NCBI GenBank assembly: GCA_943735955.1
Contig: OX030966.1
Coordinates: 1,181,018-1,245,017, forward strand
From: Piscicola geometra
Taxonomy: Eukaryota; Annelida; Clitellata; Hirudinida; Piscicolidae
DNA: 64,000 nt
Direction: 5' to 3'
The notes under the pieces were generated by a model, which saw only the letters and a program-made list of their open reading frames with translations, was not told the DNA's origin and made no database searches. Both the position numbers and the translations under genes were made by a program. Numbering within the stretch: position 1 is the first letter of the stretch; each line of letters starts with the position of its first letter. This document shows positions 31,601 to 45,242 of the stretch, in pieces.

Positions 31601-34600
31601 ACTACTTACACACACACTAAACCACACAACTACTTACACACACTAAACCACACAACTACTTACACACACTAAATCACACAACTACTTACACACACTAAAC
31701 CACACAACTACTTACACACACTAAATCACACGACTACTTACACACACACTAAACCACACAACTACTTACACACACTAAACCACACAACTACTTACACACA
31801 CACTAAACCACACAACTACTTACACACACTTAACCACACAACTACTTACACACACTAAACCACACAACTACTTACACACACTAAACCACACAACTACTTA
31901 CACACACACTAAACCACACAACTACTTACACACACTAAACCACACAACTACTTACACACACACTAAACCACACAACTACTTACACACACTAAACCACACA
32001 ACTACTTACACACACTAAACCACACAACTACTTACACACACTAAATCACACAACTACTTACACACACACTAAACCACAGAACTACTTAAACACACACTAA
32101 ACCACACAACTACTTACACACACTAAACCACACAACTACTTACACACACACTAAACCACATAACTACTTACACAAACTAAACCACACAACTACTTACACA
32201 CACACTAAACCACACAACTACTTAAACACACTATACCACACAACTACTTACACACACTAAACCAAACAACTACTTACACCCACACTGAACCACACAACTA
32301 CTTACACACACATTAAACCACACAACTAATTACACACACTAAATCACACAACTACTTACACACACTAAATCACACAACTACTTACACACACTAAACCACA
32401 CAACTACTTACACACACACTAAACCACACAACTACTTACACACACTAAATCACACAACTACTTACACACACTAAACCACACAACTACTTAAACACACTAT
32501 ACCACACAACTACTTACACACACTAAACCACACAACTACTTACACACACACTAAACCACACAACTACTTACACACACTAAACCACACAACTACTTACACA
32601 CACTAAACCACACAACTACTTACACACACACTAAACCACACAACTACTTACACACACTAAACCACACAACTACTTACACACACTAAACCACACAACTACT
32701 TACACAAACTAAATCACACAACTACTTACACACACACTAAACCACAGAACTACTTAAACACACACTAAACCACACAACTACTTACACACACTAAACCACA
32801 CAACTTCTTACACACACACTAAACCACATAACTACTTACACAAACTAAACCACACAACTACTTACACACACACTAAACCACACAACTACTTAAACACACT
32901 ATACCACACAACTACTTACACACACTAAACCACACAACTACTTACACACACACTAAACCACACAACTACTTACACACACTAAACCACACAACTACTTACA
33001 CACACTAAACCACACGACTACTTACACACACACTAAACCACACAACTACTTACACACACACTAAACCACACAACTACTTACACACACACTAAACCACACA
33101 ACTACTTACACACACTAAACCACAGAACTACTAACACACACTAAACCACACAACTACTTACACACACACTAAACCACACAACTACTTACACACACTAAAC
33201 CACACAACTACTTACACACACACTAAACCACATAACTACTTACACAAACTAAACCACACAACTACTTAAACACACTATACCACACAACTCTTTACACACA
33301 CTAAACCAAACAACTACTTACACCCACACTGAACCACACAACTACTTACACACACACTAAACCACACAACTACTTACACACACTAAATCACACAACTACT
33401 TACACACACTAAATCACACAACTACTTACACACACTAAACCACACAACTACTTACACACACACTAAACCACACAACTACTTACACACACTAAATCACACA
33501 ACTACTTACACACACTAAATCACACAACTACTTACACACACTAAACCACACAACTACTTACACACACTAAACCACACAACTACTTACACACACTAAATCA
33601 CACAACTACTTACACACACTAAATCACACAACTACTTACACACACTAAATCACACAACTACTTACACACACTAAACCACACAACTACTTACACACACTAA
33701 ACCACACAACTACTTAAACACACTAAACCACACAACTACTTACACACACTAAACCAAACAACTACTTACACACACACTAAACCACATAACTACTTACACA
33801 CACTAAACCACACAACTACTTACACACACACTAAACCACACAACTACTTACACACACTAAATCACACAACTACTTACACACACACTAAACCACACAACTA
33901 CTTAAACACACTAAACCACACAACTACTTACACACACTAAACCACACAACTACTTACACAAACTAAACCACACAAATACTTACACACACTAAACCACACA
34001 ACTACTTACACACACACTAAACCACACAACTACCTACACACACACTAAACCACACAACTACTTACACACACTAAACCACACAACTACTTACACACACTAA
34101 ACCACACAACTACTCACACACGCTAAACCACACAACTACTTACACACACACTAAACCACACAACTACTTACACACACTAAATCACACAACTACTTACACA
34201 CACTAAATCACACAACTACTTACACACACTAAACCACACAACTACTTACACACACTAAACCACACAACTACTTACACACACTAAACCACACAACTAGTCA
34301 CACACGCTAAACCACACAACTACTTACACACACACTAAACCACACAACTACTTACACACACTAAATCACACAACTACTTACACACACTAAATCACACAAC
34401 TACTTACACACACTAAATCACACAACTACTTACACACACTAAACCACACAACTACTTACACACACACTAAACCACACAACTACTTACACACACTAAATCA
34501 CACAACTACTTACACACACTAAATCACACAACTACTTACACACACTAAACCACACAACTACTTACACACACTAAACCACACAACTACTTACACACACTAA

Positions 34601-37600
34601 ATCACACAACTACTTACACACACTAAATCACACAACTACTTACACACACTAAATCACACAACTACTTACACACACTAAACCACACAACTACTTACACACA
34701 CTAAACCACACAACTACTTAAACACACTAAACCACACAACTACTTACACACACTAAACCAAACAACTACTTACACACACACTAAACCACATAACTACTTA
34801 CACACACTAAACCACACAACTACTTACACACACACTAAACCACACAACTACTTACACACACTAAATCACACAACTACCTACACACACACTAAACCACACA
34901 ACTACTTAAACACACTAAACCACACAACTACTTACACATACTAAACCACACAACTACTTACACAAACTAAACCACACAAAAACTTACACACACTAAACCA
35001 CACAACTACTTACACACACACTAAACCACACAACTACCTATACACACACTAAACCACACAACTACTTACACACACTAAACCACACAACTACTTACACACA
35101 CTAAACCACACAACTACTCACACACGCTAAACCACACAACTACTTACACACACACTAAACCACATAACTACTTACATACACTAAACCACACAACTACTTA
35201 CACACACTAAACCACACAAATACTTACACACACTAAACCACACAACTACTTACACACACACTAAACCACACAACTACTTACACACACACTAAACCACACA
35301 ACTACTTACACACACTAAACCACACAACTACTTACACACACACTAAACCACACAACTACTTACACCCACACTGAACCACAAAACTACTTACACACACACT
35401 AAACCACACAACTACTTACACACACAGTAAACCACACAACTACTTACACACACTAAACCACACAACTACTTACACACACTAAACCACACAACTACTTACA
35501 CACACTAAATCACACAACTACTTACACACAAACTAAACAACAGAACTACTTAAACACACACTAAACCACACAACTACTTACACACACACTAAACCACACA
35601 ACTACTTACACACACACTAAACCACACAACTACTTACACACACTAAACCACACAACTACTTACACACACTAAACCACACAACTACTTACACACACACTAA
35701 ACCACACAACTACTTACACACACTAAACCACACAACTACTTACACAACACTAAACCACACAACTACTTAAAACACACTAAACCACACAACTACTTACACA
35801 CACTAAACCACACAACTACTTACACACACACTAAACCACACAACTACTTAACCACACTAAATCACACAACTACTTACACACACACTAAACCACACAACTA
35901 CTTACACACACTAAACCACACAACTACTTACACACACTAAACCACACAACTACTTACACACACTAAATCACACAACTACTTACACACACTAAACCACACA
36001 ACTACTTACACACACTAAATCACACGACTACTTACACACACACTAAACCACACAACTACTTACACACACACTAAACCACACAACTACTTACACACACTAA
36101 ACCACACAACTACTTACACACACACTAAACCACACAACTACTTACACACACTTAACCACACAACTACTTACACACACTAAACCACACAACTACTTACACA
36201 CACTAAACCACACAACTACTTACACACACACTAAACTACACAACTACTTACACACACTAAACCACACAACTACTTACACACACTAAACCACACAACTACT
36301 TACACACACTAAATCACACAACTACTTACACACACACTAAACCACAGAACTACTTAAACACACACTAAACCACACAACTACTTACACACACTAAACCACA
36401 CAACTACTTACACACACACTAAACCACACAACTACTTACACACACTAAACCACACAACTACTTACACACACTAAACCACACAACTACTTACACACACTAA
36501 ATCACACAACTACTTACACACACACTAAACCACAGAACTACTTAAACACACACTAAACCACACAACTACTTACACACACTAAACCACACAACTACTTACA
36601 CACACACTAAACCACATAACTACTTACACAAACTAAACCACACAACTACTTACACACACACTAAACCACACAACTACTTAAACACACTATACTACACAAC
36701 TACTTACACACACTAAACCAAACAACTACTTACACCCACACTGAACCACACAACTACTTACACACACATTAAACCACACAACTAATTACACACACTAAAT
36801 CACACAACTACTTACACACACTAAATCACACAACTACTTACACACACTAAACCACACAACTACTTACACACACACTAAACCACACAACTACTTACACACA
36901 CTAAATCACACAACTACTTACACACACTAAACCACACAACTACTTAAACACACTATACCACACAACTACTTACACACACTAAACCACACAACTACTTACA
37001 CACACACTAAACCACACAACTACTTACACACACTAAACCACACAACTACTTACACACACTAAACCACACGACTACTTACACACACAGTAAACCACACAAC
37101 TACTTACACACACACTAAACCACACAACTACTTACACACACACTAAACCACACAACTACTTACACACACTAAACCACACAACTACTAACACACACTAAAC
37201 CACACAACTACTTACACACACACTAAACCACACAACTACTTACACACACTAAACCACACAACTACTTACACACACACTAAACCACATAACTACTTACCCA
37301 AACTAAACCACACAACTACTTAAACACACTATACCACACAACTACTTACACACACTAAACCAAACAACTACTTACACCCACACTGAACCACACAACTACT
37401 TACACACACATTAAACCACACAACTAATTACACACACTAAATCACACAACTACTTACACACACTAAATCACACAACTACTTACACACACTAAACCACACA
37501 ACTACTTACACACACTAAACCACACAACTACTTACACACACTAAACCACACAACTTCTTACACACACTAAATCACACAACTACTTACACACACTAAATCA

Positions 37601-40600
37601 CACAACTACTTACACACACTAAATCACACAACTACTTACACACACTAAACCACACAACTACTTACACACACTAAACCACACAACTACTTACACACACTAA
37701 ACCACACAACTACTTAAACACACTAAACCACACAACTACTTACACACACTAAACCAAACAACTACTTACACACACACTAAACCACAGAACTACTTAAACA
37801 CACACTAAACCACACAACTACTTACACACACTAAACCACACAACTACTTACACACACACTAAACCACATAACTACTTACACAAACTAAACCACACAACTA
37901 CTTACACACACACTAAACCACACAACTACTTAAACACACTATACCACACAACTACTTACACACACTAAACCACACAACTACTTACACACACACTAAACCA
38001 CACAACTACTTACACACACTAAACCACACAACTACTTACACACACTAAACCACACGACTACTTACACACACAGTAAACCACACAACTACTTACACACACA
38101 CTAAACCACACAACTACTTACACACACACTAAACCACACAACTACTTACACACACTAAACCACACAACTACTAACACACACTAAACCACACAACTACTTA
38201 CACACACACTAAACCACACAACTACTTACACACACTAAACCACACAACTACTTACACACACACTAAACCACATAACTACTTACCCAAACTAAACCACACA
38301 ACTACTTAAACACACTATACCACACAACTACTTTCACACACTAAACCAAACAACTACTTACACCCACACTGAACCACACAACTACTTACACACACATTAA
38401 ACCACACAACTAATTACACACACTAAATCACACAACTACTTACACACACTAAATCACACAACTACTTACACACACTAAACCACACAACTACTTACACACA
38501 CACTAAACCACACAACTACTTACACACACTAAATCACACAACTACTTACACACACTAAATCACACAACTACTTACACACACTAAACCACACAACTACTTA
38601 CACACACTAAACCACACAACTTCTTACACACACTAAATCACACAACTACTTACACACACTAAATCACACAACTACTTACACAAACTAAATCACACAACTA
38701 CTTACACACACTAAACCACACAACTACTTACACACACTAAACCACACAACTACTTACACACACTAAACCACACAACTACTTAAACACACTAAACCACACA
38801 ACTACTTACACACACTAAACCAAACAACTACTTACACACACACTAAACCACATAACTACTTACACACACTAAACCACACAACTACTTACACACACACTAA
38901 ACCACACAACTACTTACACACACTAAATCACACAACTACTTACACACACACTAAACCACACAACTACTTAAACACACTAAACCACACAACTACTTACACA
39001 CACTAAACCACACAACTACTTACACAAACTAAACCACACAAATACTTACACACACTAAACCACACAACTACTTACACACACACTAAACCACACAACTACC
39101 TACACACACACTAAACCACACAACTACTTACACACACTAAACCACACAACTACTTACACACACTAAACCACACAGCTACTCACACACGCTAAACCACACA
39201 ACTACTTACACACACACTAAACCACATAACTACTTACATACACTAAACCACACAACTACTTACACACACTAAACCACACAAATACTTACACACACTAAAC
39301 CACACAACTACTTACACACAAACTAAACAACAGAACTACTTAAACACACACTAAACCACACAACTACTTACACACACACTAAACCACACAACTACTTACA
39401 CACACACTAAACCACACAACTACTTACACACACACTAAACCACACAACTACTTACACACACTAAATCACACAACTACTTACACACACTAAATCACACAAC
39501 TACTTACACACACTAAACCACACAACTACTTACACACACTAAACCACACAACTTCTTACACACACTAAATCACACAACTACTTACACACACTAAATCACA
39601 CAACTACTTACACAAACTAAATCACACAACTACTTACACACACTAAACCACACAACTACTTACACACACTAAACCACACAACTACTTACACACACTAAAC
39701 CACACAACTACTTAAACACACTAAACCACACAACTACTTACACACACTAAACCAAACAACTACTTACACACACACTAAACCACATAACTACTTACACACA
39801 CTAAACCACACAACTACTTACACACACACTAAACCACACAACTACTTACACACACTAAATCACACAACTACTTACACACACACTAAACCACACAACTACT
39901 TAAACACACTAAACCACACAACTACTTACACACACTAAACCACACAACTACTTACACAAACTAAACCACACAAATACTTACACACACTAAACCACACAAC
40001 TACTTACACACACACTAAACCACACAACTACCTACACACACACTAAACCACACAACTACTTACACACACTAAACCACACAACTACTTACACACACTAAAC
40101 CACACAGCTACTCACACACGCTAAACCACACAACTACTTACACACACACTAAACCACATAACTACTTACATACACTAAACCACACAACTACTTACACACA
40201 CTAAACCACACAAATACTTACACACACTAAACCACACAACTACTTACACACAAACTAAACAACAGAACTACTTAAACACACACTAAACCACACAACTACT
40301 TACACACACACTAAACCACACAACTACTTACACACACACTAAACCACACAACTACTTACACACACTAAACCACACAACTACTTACACACACTAAACCACA
40401 CAACTACTTACACACACACTAAACCACACAACTACTTACACACACTAAACCACACAACTACTTACACAACACTAAACCACACAACTACTTAAAACACACT
40501 AAACCACACAACTACTTACACACACTAAACCACACAACTACTTACACACACTAAACCACACAAATACTTACACACACTAAACCACACAACTACTTACACA

Positions 40601-42061
40601 CAAACTAAACAACAGAACTACTTAAACACACACTAAACCACACAACTACTTACACACACACTAAACCACACAACTACTTACACACACACTAAACCACACA
40701 ACTACTTACACACACTAAACCACACAACTACTTACACACACTAAACCACACAACTACTTACACACACACTAAACCACACAACTACTTACACACACTAAAC
40801 CACACAACTACTTACACAACACTAAACCACACAACTACTTAAAACACACTAAACCACACAACTACTTACACACACTAAACCACACAACTACTTACACACA
40901 CACTAAACCACACAACTACTTAACCACACTAAATCACACAACTACTTACACACACACTAAACCACACAACTACTTACACACACTAAACCACACGACTAGT
41001 TACACACACTAAACCACACAACTACTTACACACACTAAACCACACAAATACTTACACACACTAAACCACACAACTACTTACACACACACTAAACCACAGA
41101 ACTACTTAAACACACACTAAACCACACAACTACTTACACACACTAAACCACACAACTACTTACACACACTAAACCACACAACTACTTACACACACTTAAC
41201 CACACAACTACTTACACACACACTAAACCACACAACTACTTAAACACACTATACCACACAACTACTTACACACACTAAACCAAACAACTACTTACACCCA
41301 CACTGAACCACACAACTACTTACACACACTTAACCACACAACTACTTACACACACACTAAACCACACAACTACTTAAACACACTATACCACACAACTACT
41401 TACACACACTAAACCAAACAACTACTTACACCCACACTGAACCACACAACTACTTACACACACACTAAACCACACAACTACTTACACACACTAAATCACA
41501 CAACTACTTACACACACTAAATCACACAACTACTTACACACACTAAACCACACAACTACTTACACACACACTAAACCACACAACTACTTACACCCACACT
41601 GAACCACAAAACTACTTACACACACACAGTAAACCACACAACTACTTACACACACTAAACCACACAACTACTTACACACACTAAACCACACAACTACTTA
41701 CACACACTAAATCACACAACTACTTACACACAAACTAAACAACAGAACTACTTAAACACACACTAAACCACACAACTACTTACACACACACTAAACCACA
41801 CAACTACTTACACACACACTAAACCACACAACTACTTACACACACTAAACCACACAACTACTTACACACACTAAACCACACAACTACTTACACACACACT
41901 AAACCACACAACTACTTACACACACTAAACCACACAACTACTTACACAACACTAAACCACACAACTACTTAAAACACACTAAACCACACAACTACTTACA
42001 CACACTAAACCATACAACTACTTACACACACACTAAACCACACAACTACTTAACCACACTA
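13668..42061. repeat. 28-kb satellite array, 26/28-bp monomers with higher-order repeats
   Basis: About a thousand head-to-tail monomers. The short form is TTACACACACTAAACC + ACACAACTAC (26 bp); the long form has one more CA (28 bp). Frequent variants are TAAATCACA, TTAAACACAC, CTCACACACGC, TTACACAAACT, TTACACCCACACTGAACC and TTACACAACAC. Variants recur with fixed spacing: TTACACAACACTAAACC at 21,594, 23,010, 25,839, 28,668 and 31,472 (steps 1,416, 2,829, 2,829, 2,804), and CTAGTCACACACGC at 15,901, 17,357, 18,718, a variant at 20,173, and 34,294. The plus strand contains almost no G. Stops occur in all six frames, so it codes for nothing. It is interrupted by the LINE at 42,062 and resumes at 44,441. 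Confidence 0.99.
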
Positions 42062-44440
42062 CCTCTTTCGAAAACAGATAGCGAGTGAAATGGTTTCGAA
42101 GAAAATAGCAGAGTGGAATAGAAGAAGAATGGAATGCATGGGAAGAGGGAATGAAAAAAAGAGAAATATGTTCAGAGAGTTGAATAAGTTTATGGGGAAA
42201 GGGAAAAAATTAATGGAGGTTGAGGATCTGGTGGATGAAGAGGGTGGTGTTTGGAAAGGAAAAGAGGAGATGGGAGAATGCATACTCAACACATGGGGAA
42301 AGTTTCTAAATACGGAGGGAGAAGCCACGATGAACATCGAAAAAGAAAGTATCCAAATGGAGGATGAAGGAAGCATCAGTAAGAATGAATTTGAACGGGC
42401 ACTGAAAAAACTTAAACTAGGAAAAGCAGCGGATGAAGAGGGGGTAACTGGGGAGTTGTTGAAGTCGTTGAAATGTAGAGGAAGAGAAGAGGTGAGAAAT
42501 TGGTTTAATAAAATATTAGAAGGAGGTGAGGTACCAAAAAGCTGGAGGTATAGTCGGGTCGTCCTAATTCATAAAGGAGGGGAGAGACGGAAAATTAAGA
42601 ATTATCGACCGGTAGCAATTAGCAGCCTTTTATATAAGCTAATGATGATTATTTTGGGAGAACGAGTGGAGAGATGGGCAGAAAGTAATTGTATAGTTAA
42701 TGAAACACAGGGAGGGTTTAGAAGAGGGAGGCGTGGGGATGATAACCTCTATATGTTAGGGCGGGTTGTTGAAATTGCAAAGGCAAGAGGTGAAAGACTA
42801 TTGGTAGCGGGCTTAGACTTAGAAAAGGCATATGATAGGGTGAACAGAGGTAAATTGTTTGAAGTGTTAGAGAAAATGGGAATGGGTGGAAGAGTTTTAA
42901 GGGTGTTGAGGGAGGTGTATGAAAATAACAAAGTGAGATTTGTGTTGGGGGACTTGGAGACAGAATGGGTTACGTGCACAAGTGGAGTTAGACAGGGTTG
43001 TCCTTTATCTCCAATCCTCTTCAATCTATACAGTAGGGATGTGGCAGCGGTTCTGGATAACCATCGAGCCGGGGTAGTGATGAAAGTACACAATCAAATG
43101 GGTAGGGAAGATAGTAAGAAAGAGTGGAGGTTTGGAGGAATGCTTTATGCTGACGACATCCTAGTGACGGCGGAAAACGAAGATAATATGAAAATAGTGT
43201 TAGAGGATGTACTGAAGGTGTTAGAGGAATATGGAATGAAACTGAATGAAGAGAAATCTAAAGTTGTGGAACTGGTTGGTAATACAAGTATAGAAGGATG
43301 TCAAGAATGGGTAATTAGAGGTAGGACCATAAGAAAATGTGATGAGGTAAGGTATTTAGGATTAAAGCTTAAAGGGGGAAAAAAAAGAGGGATTTATCAA
43401 TTTGGTGAAATGATGAGAAACGTTGGAAGCCTAACCGGCATGGTAAAATATGGAGCAAAAAGATCGGGAAGTCGTTTTATCATGGGCAGGGAGGCATGGA
43501 AAAGCTTGGTTGTAGGAAAGATAATGTATGGGGTTGCAGCAGTTGGTTGGTCAGCTAAGGAAAGAAAGAAGTTAGAGGTTTTGCAGACTAAGTTTGGGAG
43601 ATGGATATGGGGGGTAGAGACTAGCGTAAGAAATGTCGTAGTACATGGTGAAACAGCCTGGAGTACATTCTGGGAAAGAGAGGCTAAGGTCATGACAGAC
43701 TTTATGATTAGGACATTAGAGGGGAAAGATATAGTAGGAAGAGTAGGTAGAGCATGTGTAGAGGAGATAGGTAAGAAATCTAAATGGTGGAGAGGTGTAG
43801 CCAACTTAGGAAAAAAATTGGATGTGGAGGTTATGAGCAGAATGGTACGTGGAGGAAAAGGCGCACGAGCAAGAGTGTTTATGATGGGCGTTTCAGAAAG
43901 AGAGGTCGGAGGGATGGGGGAAAGGGAGCTGGTGAAGAGAATCCAACAAAAAGGAAGGGAGGAATGGGGAAATAAAATACAGGAAAGTGAAAGATTGAGA
44001 AGATACCGTGAGGAGAGGTCAGAAAGCAGGAAGTTGGAAAAATATGTAGATGGTTCAGATGGAGCGAAAGTTAGGATGATGTGTAGGGGGGATAGCTTGA
44101 CGGTAAGGAATAATGAAATTGTGCGCTGGAAGTATGAGAAGGAGGATAGGAAGTGTGTTTGTGGGAAGGAAGAGAATGAGAGGCACGTTTTGCTGGAGTG
44201 TGGGTTGTATGAAGAGTGGAGAGAAGAATGGCTGACGGTTTGGAGAAGGGAGCGTGGAAAACAGGACCCGATGGAAGGGGTCCTTGGTTACCAGGAAGAG
44301 GATCGGAGGATGGAAGAAGTGGTGCTGAGAAGTGTGGGAGCAATCTGGAGACAGAGGGAGAGGAGAGAAAGGGGGAGATGAAGAAAAAGATTTGAAGTGT
44401 CGAGACAAAGGCACTATAAATACTACTACTACTACTACTA
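42062..44440 (+). mobile_element. Young 5'-truncated LINE inserted in the satellite
   Basis: The only non-satellite DNA in about 31 kb. The 5' flank ends TTAACCACACTA and the 3' flank resumes AATCACACAACTAC; together they restore a normal satellite monomer found elsewhere (for example 40,916-40,945). The body has one long ORF, a 3' UTR of about 40 bp and a tail of TAC/ACT triplets at 44,421-44,440. No endonuclease is present: homology begins in the linker before the RT, and the ORF is open right to the 5' junction, so it is truncated. No target-site duplication longer than the ACTA shared by tail and target can be seen. Purine-rich coding strand, unlike the C/A-rich host array. Confidence 0.93.
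42090..44381 (+). CDS. LINE ORF2 protein: reverse transcriptase with C-terminal zinc motif (5'-truncated)
   Basis: 763 codons from the first Met; upstream codons are open to the junction, so the true start is lost. It would copy its RNA into the target by target-primed reverse transcription. The RT spans about residues 100-420: NYRPVAISSLLYKLM (fingers), GGFRRGRRGDDNLYML, DLEKAYDRVNR (first catalytic Asp, residue 243), SGVRQGCPLSPILFNLYS, and LYADDILV (YADD at 353-356). Then comes a thumb, KLNEEKSKVV, RYLGLKLKGG and a basic region. A Cys-x-Cys-x7-His-x4-Cys motif lies at 689-704 (CVCGKEENERHVLLEC), typical of the C-terminal region of many LINEs. No stops or frameshifts, all catalytic residues present. 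Lacking an endonuclease, it could move only with help. Clade is unassigned. Confidence 0.88.
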   Translation: MVSKKIAEWNRRRMECMGRGNEKKRNMFRELNKFMGKGKKLMEVEDLVDEEGGVWKGKEEMGECILNTWGKFLNTEGEATMNIEKESIQMEDEGSISKNEFERALKKLKLGKAADEEGVTGELLKSLKCRGREEVRNWFNKILEGGEVPKSWRYSRVVLIHKGGERRKIKNYRPVAISSLLYKLMMIILGERVERWAESNCIVNETQGGFRRGRRGDDNLYMLGRVVEIAKARGERLLVAGLDLEKAYDRVNRGKLFEVLEKMGMGGRVLRVLREVYENNKVRFVLGDLETEWVTCTSGVRQGCPLSPILFNLYSRDVAAVLDNHRAGVVMKVHNQMGREDSKKEWRFGGMLYADDILVTAENEDNMKIVLEDVLKVLEEYGMKLNEEKSKVVELVGNTSIEGCQEWVIRGRTIRKCDEVRYLGLKLKGGKKRGIYQFGEMMRNVGSLTGMVKYGAKRSGSRFIMGREAWKSLVVGKIMYGVAAVGWSAKERKKLEVLQTKFGRWIWGVETSVRNVVVHGETAWSTFWEREAKVMTDFMIRTLEGKDIVGRVGRACVEEIGKKSKWWRGVANLGKKLDVEVMSRMVRGGKGARARVFMMGVSEREVGGMGERELVKRIQQKGREEWGNKIQESERLRRYREERSESRKLEKYVDGSDGAKVRMMCRGDSLTVRNNEIVRWKYEKEDRKCVCGKEENERHVLLECGLYEEWREEWLTVWRRERGKQDPMEGVLGYQEEDRRMEEVVLRSVGAIWRQRERRERGR

Positions 44441-44793
44441 AATCACACAACTACTTACACACACACTAAACCACACAACTACTTACACACACTAAACCAC
44501 ACGACTACTTACACACACTAAACCACACAACTACTTACACACACTAAACCACACAAATACTTACACACACTAAACCACACAACTACTTACACACACACTA
44601 AACCACAGAACTACTTAAACACACACTAAACCACACAACTACTTACACACACTAAACCACACAACTACTTACACACACTAAACCACACAACTACTTACAC
44701 ACACTTAACCACACAACTACTTACACACACACTAAACCACATAACTACTTACACACACTAAACCACACAACTACTTAAACACACTAAACCACA
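44441..44793. repeat. Satellite array, continuation after the LINE
   Basis: About 13 further monomers of the same 26/28-bp satellite. The array ends abruptly at CTAAACCACATT|CTTGAAAACCC, giving its right boundary in unique DNA. Confidence 0.98.
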
Positions 44794-45242
44794 TTCTTGA
44801 AAACCCTTATGGTAGCTACGGAATGGGCGGCATTAACGTTTTGCCAGTCCCACTTTTCAACACCCAATAGAAAGAACCTCCTGAAAGTCGTTGTTTAGTG
44901 GGCGTTAGCCTTCAAGGATTGGTGGCATGCTTCAACATTTTATTGCTTCAACATAATCTGCCCAGAACATTTCGTTCTTAAGTTATTAATTTCAGCAAAT
45001 CAAGGGAAAGATACGCATCAGATATTTTTCCAAATTAGGACGGGCGTTTGGTTAGAGTTGGGGTTTAAGTGTGTTGAAAAAAAAAATTGCAGTAGAGGTG
45101 TGTGAGGAGCGAACTGGTTAGCGGATAGAGGTCTGCAGGGAAGGCTCTCTTGTTCGCTCCTTACAATCTTGTTTTCTTCATCCGCACTCACCTTCATAAT
45201 CTTTTTGTTTTTCCTTTCCACACCACTTAACTGTCACTTCCT
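44794..45242. other. Unique spacer between satellite and 10-bp minisatellite
   Basis: No supported gene. A 67-codon minus-strand frame at 45,018-45,221 has no recognisable domain. Composition is mixed, with a poly-A run at 45,080. Confidence 0.35.

Noticed and set aside
13668..42061. CRISPR-like array or telomere repeat
   Set aside because: Units are head-to-tail without unique spacers, and the TAAACC string is not a telomeric heptamer/hexamer tract; the context is a eukaryotic satellite.
42059..42376. Minus-strand frames within the LINE (also at 42,749-43,093, 43,397-43,804 and 44,055-44,450)
   Set aside because: Antisense shadows of the intact RT ORF caused by its purine-rich coding strand.
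45100..45165. Possible tRNA-like segment (GAACTGGTTAGCGGATAGAGG...)
   Set aside because: No paired acceptor stem or anticodon arm could be built around it.
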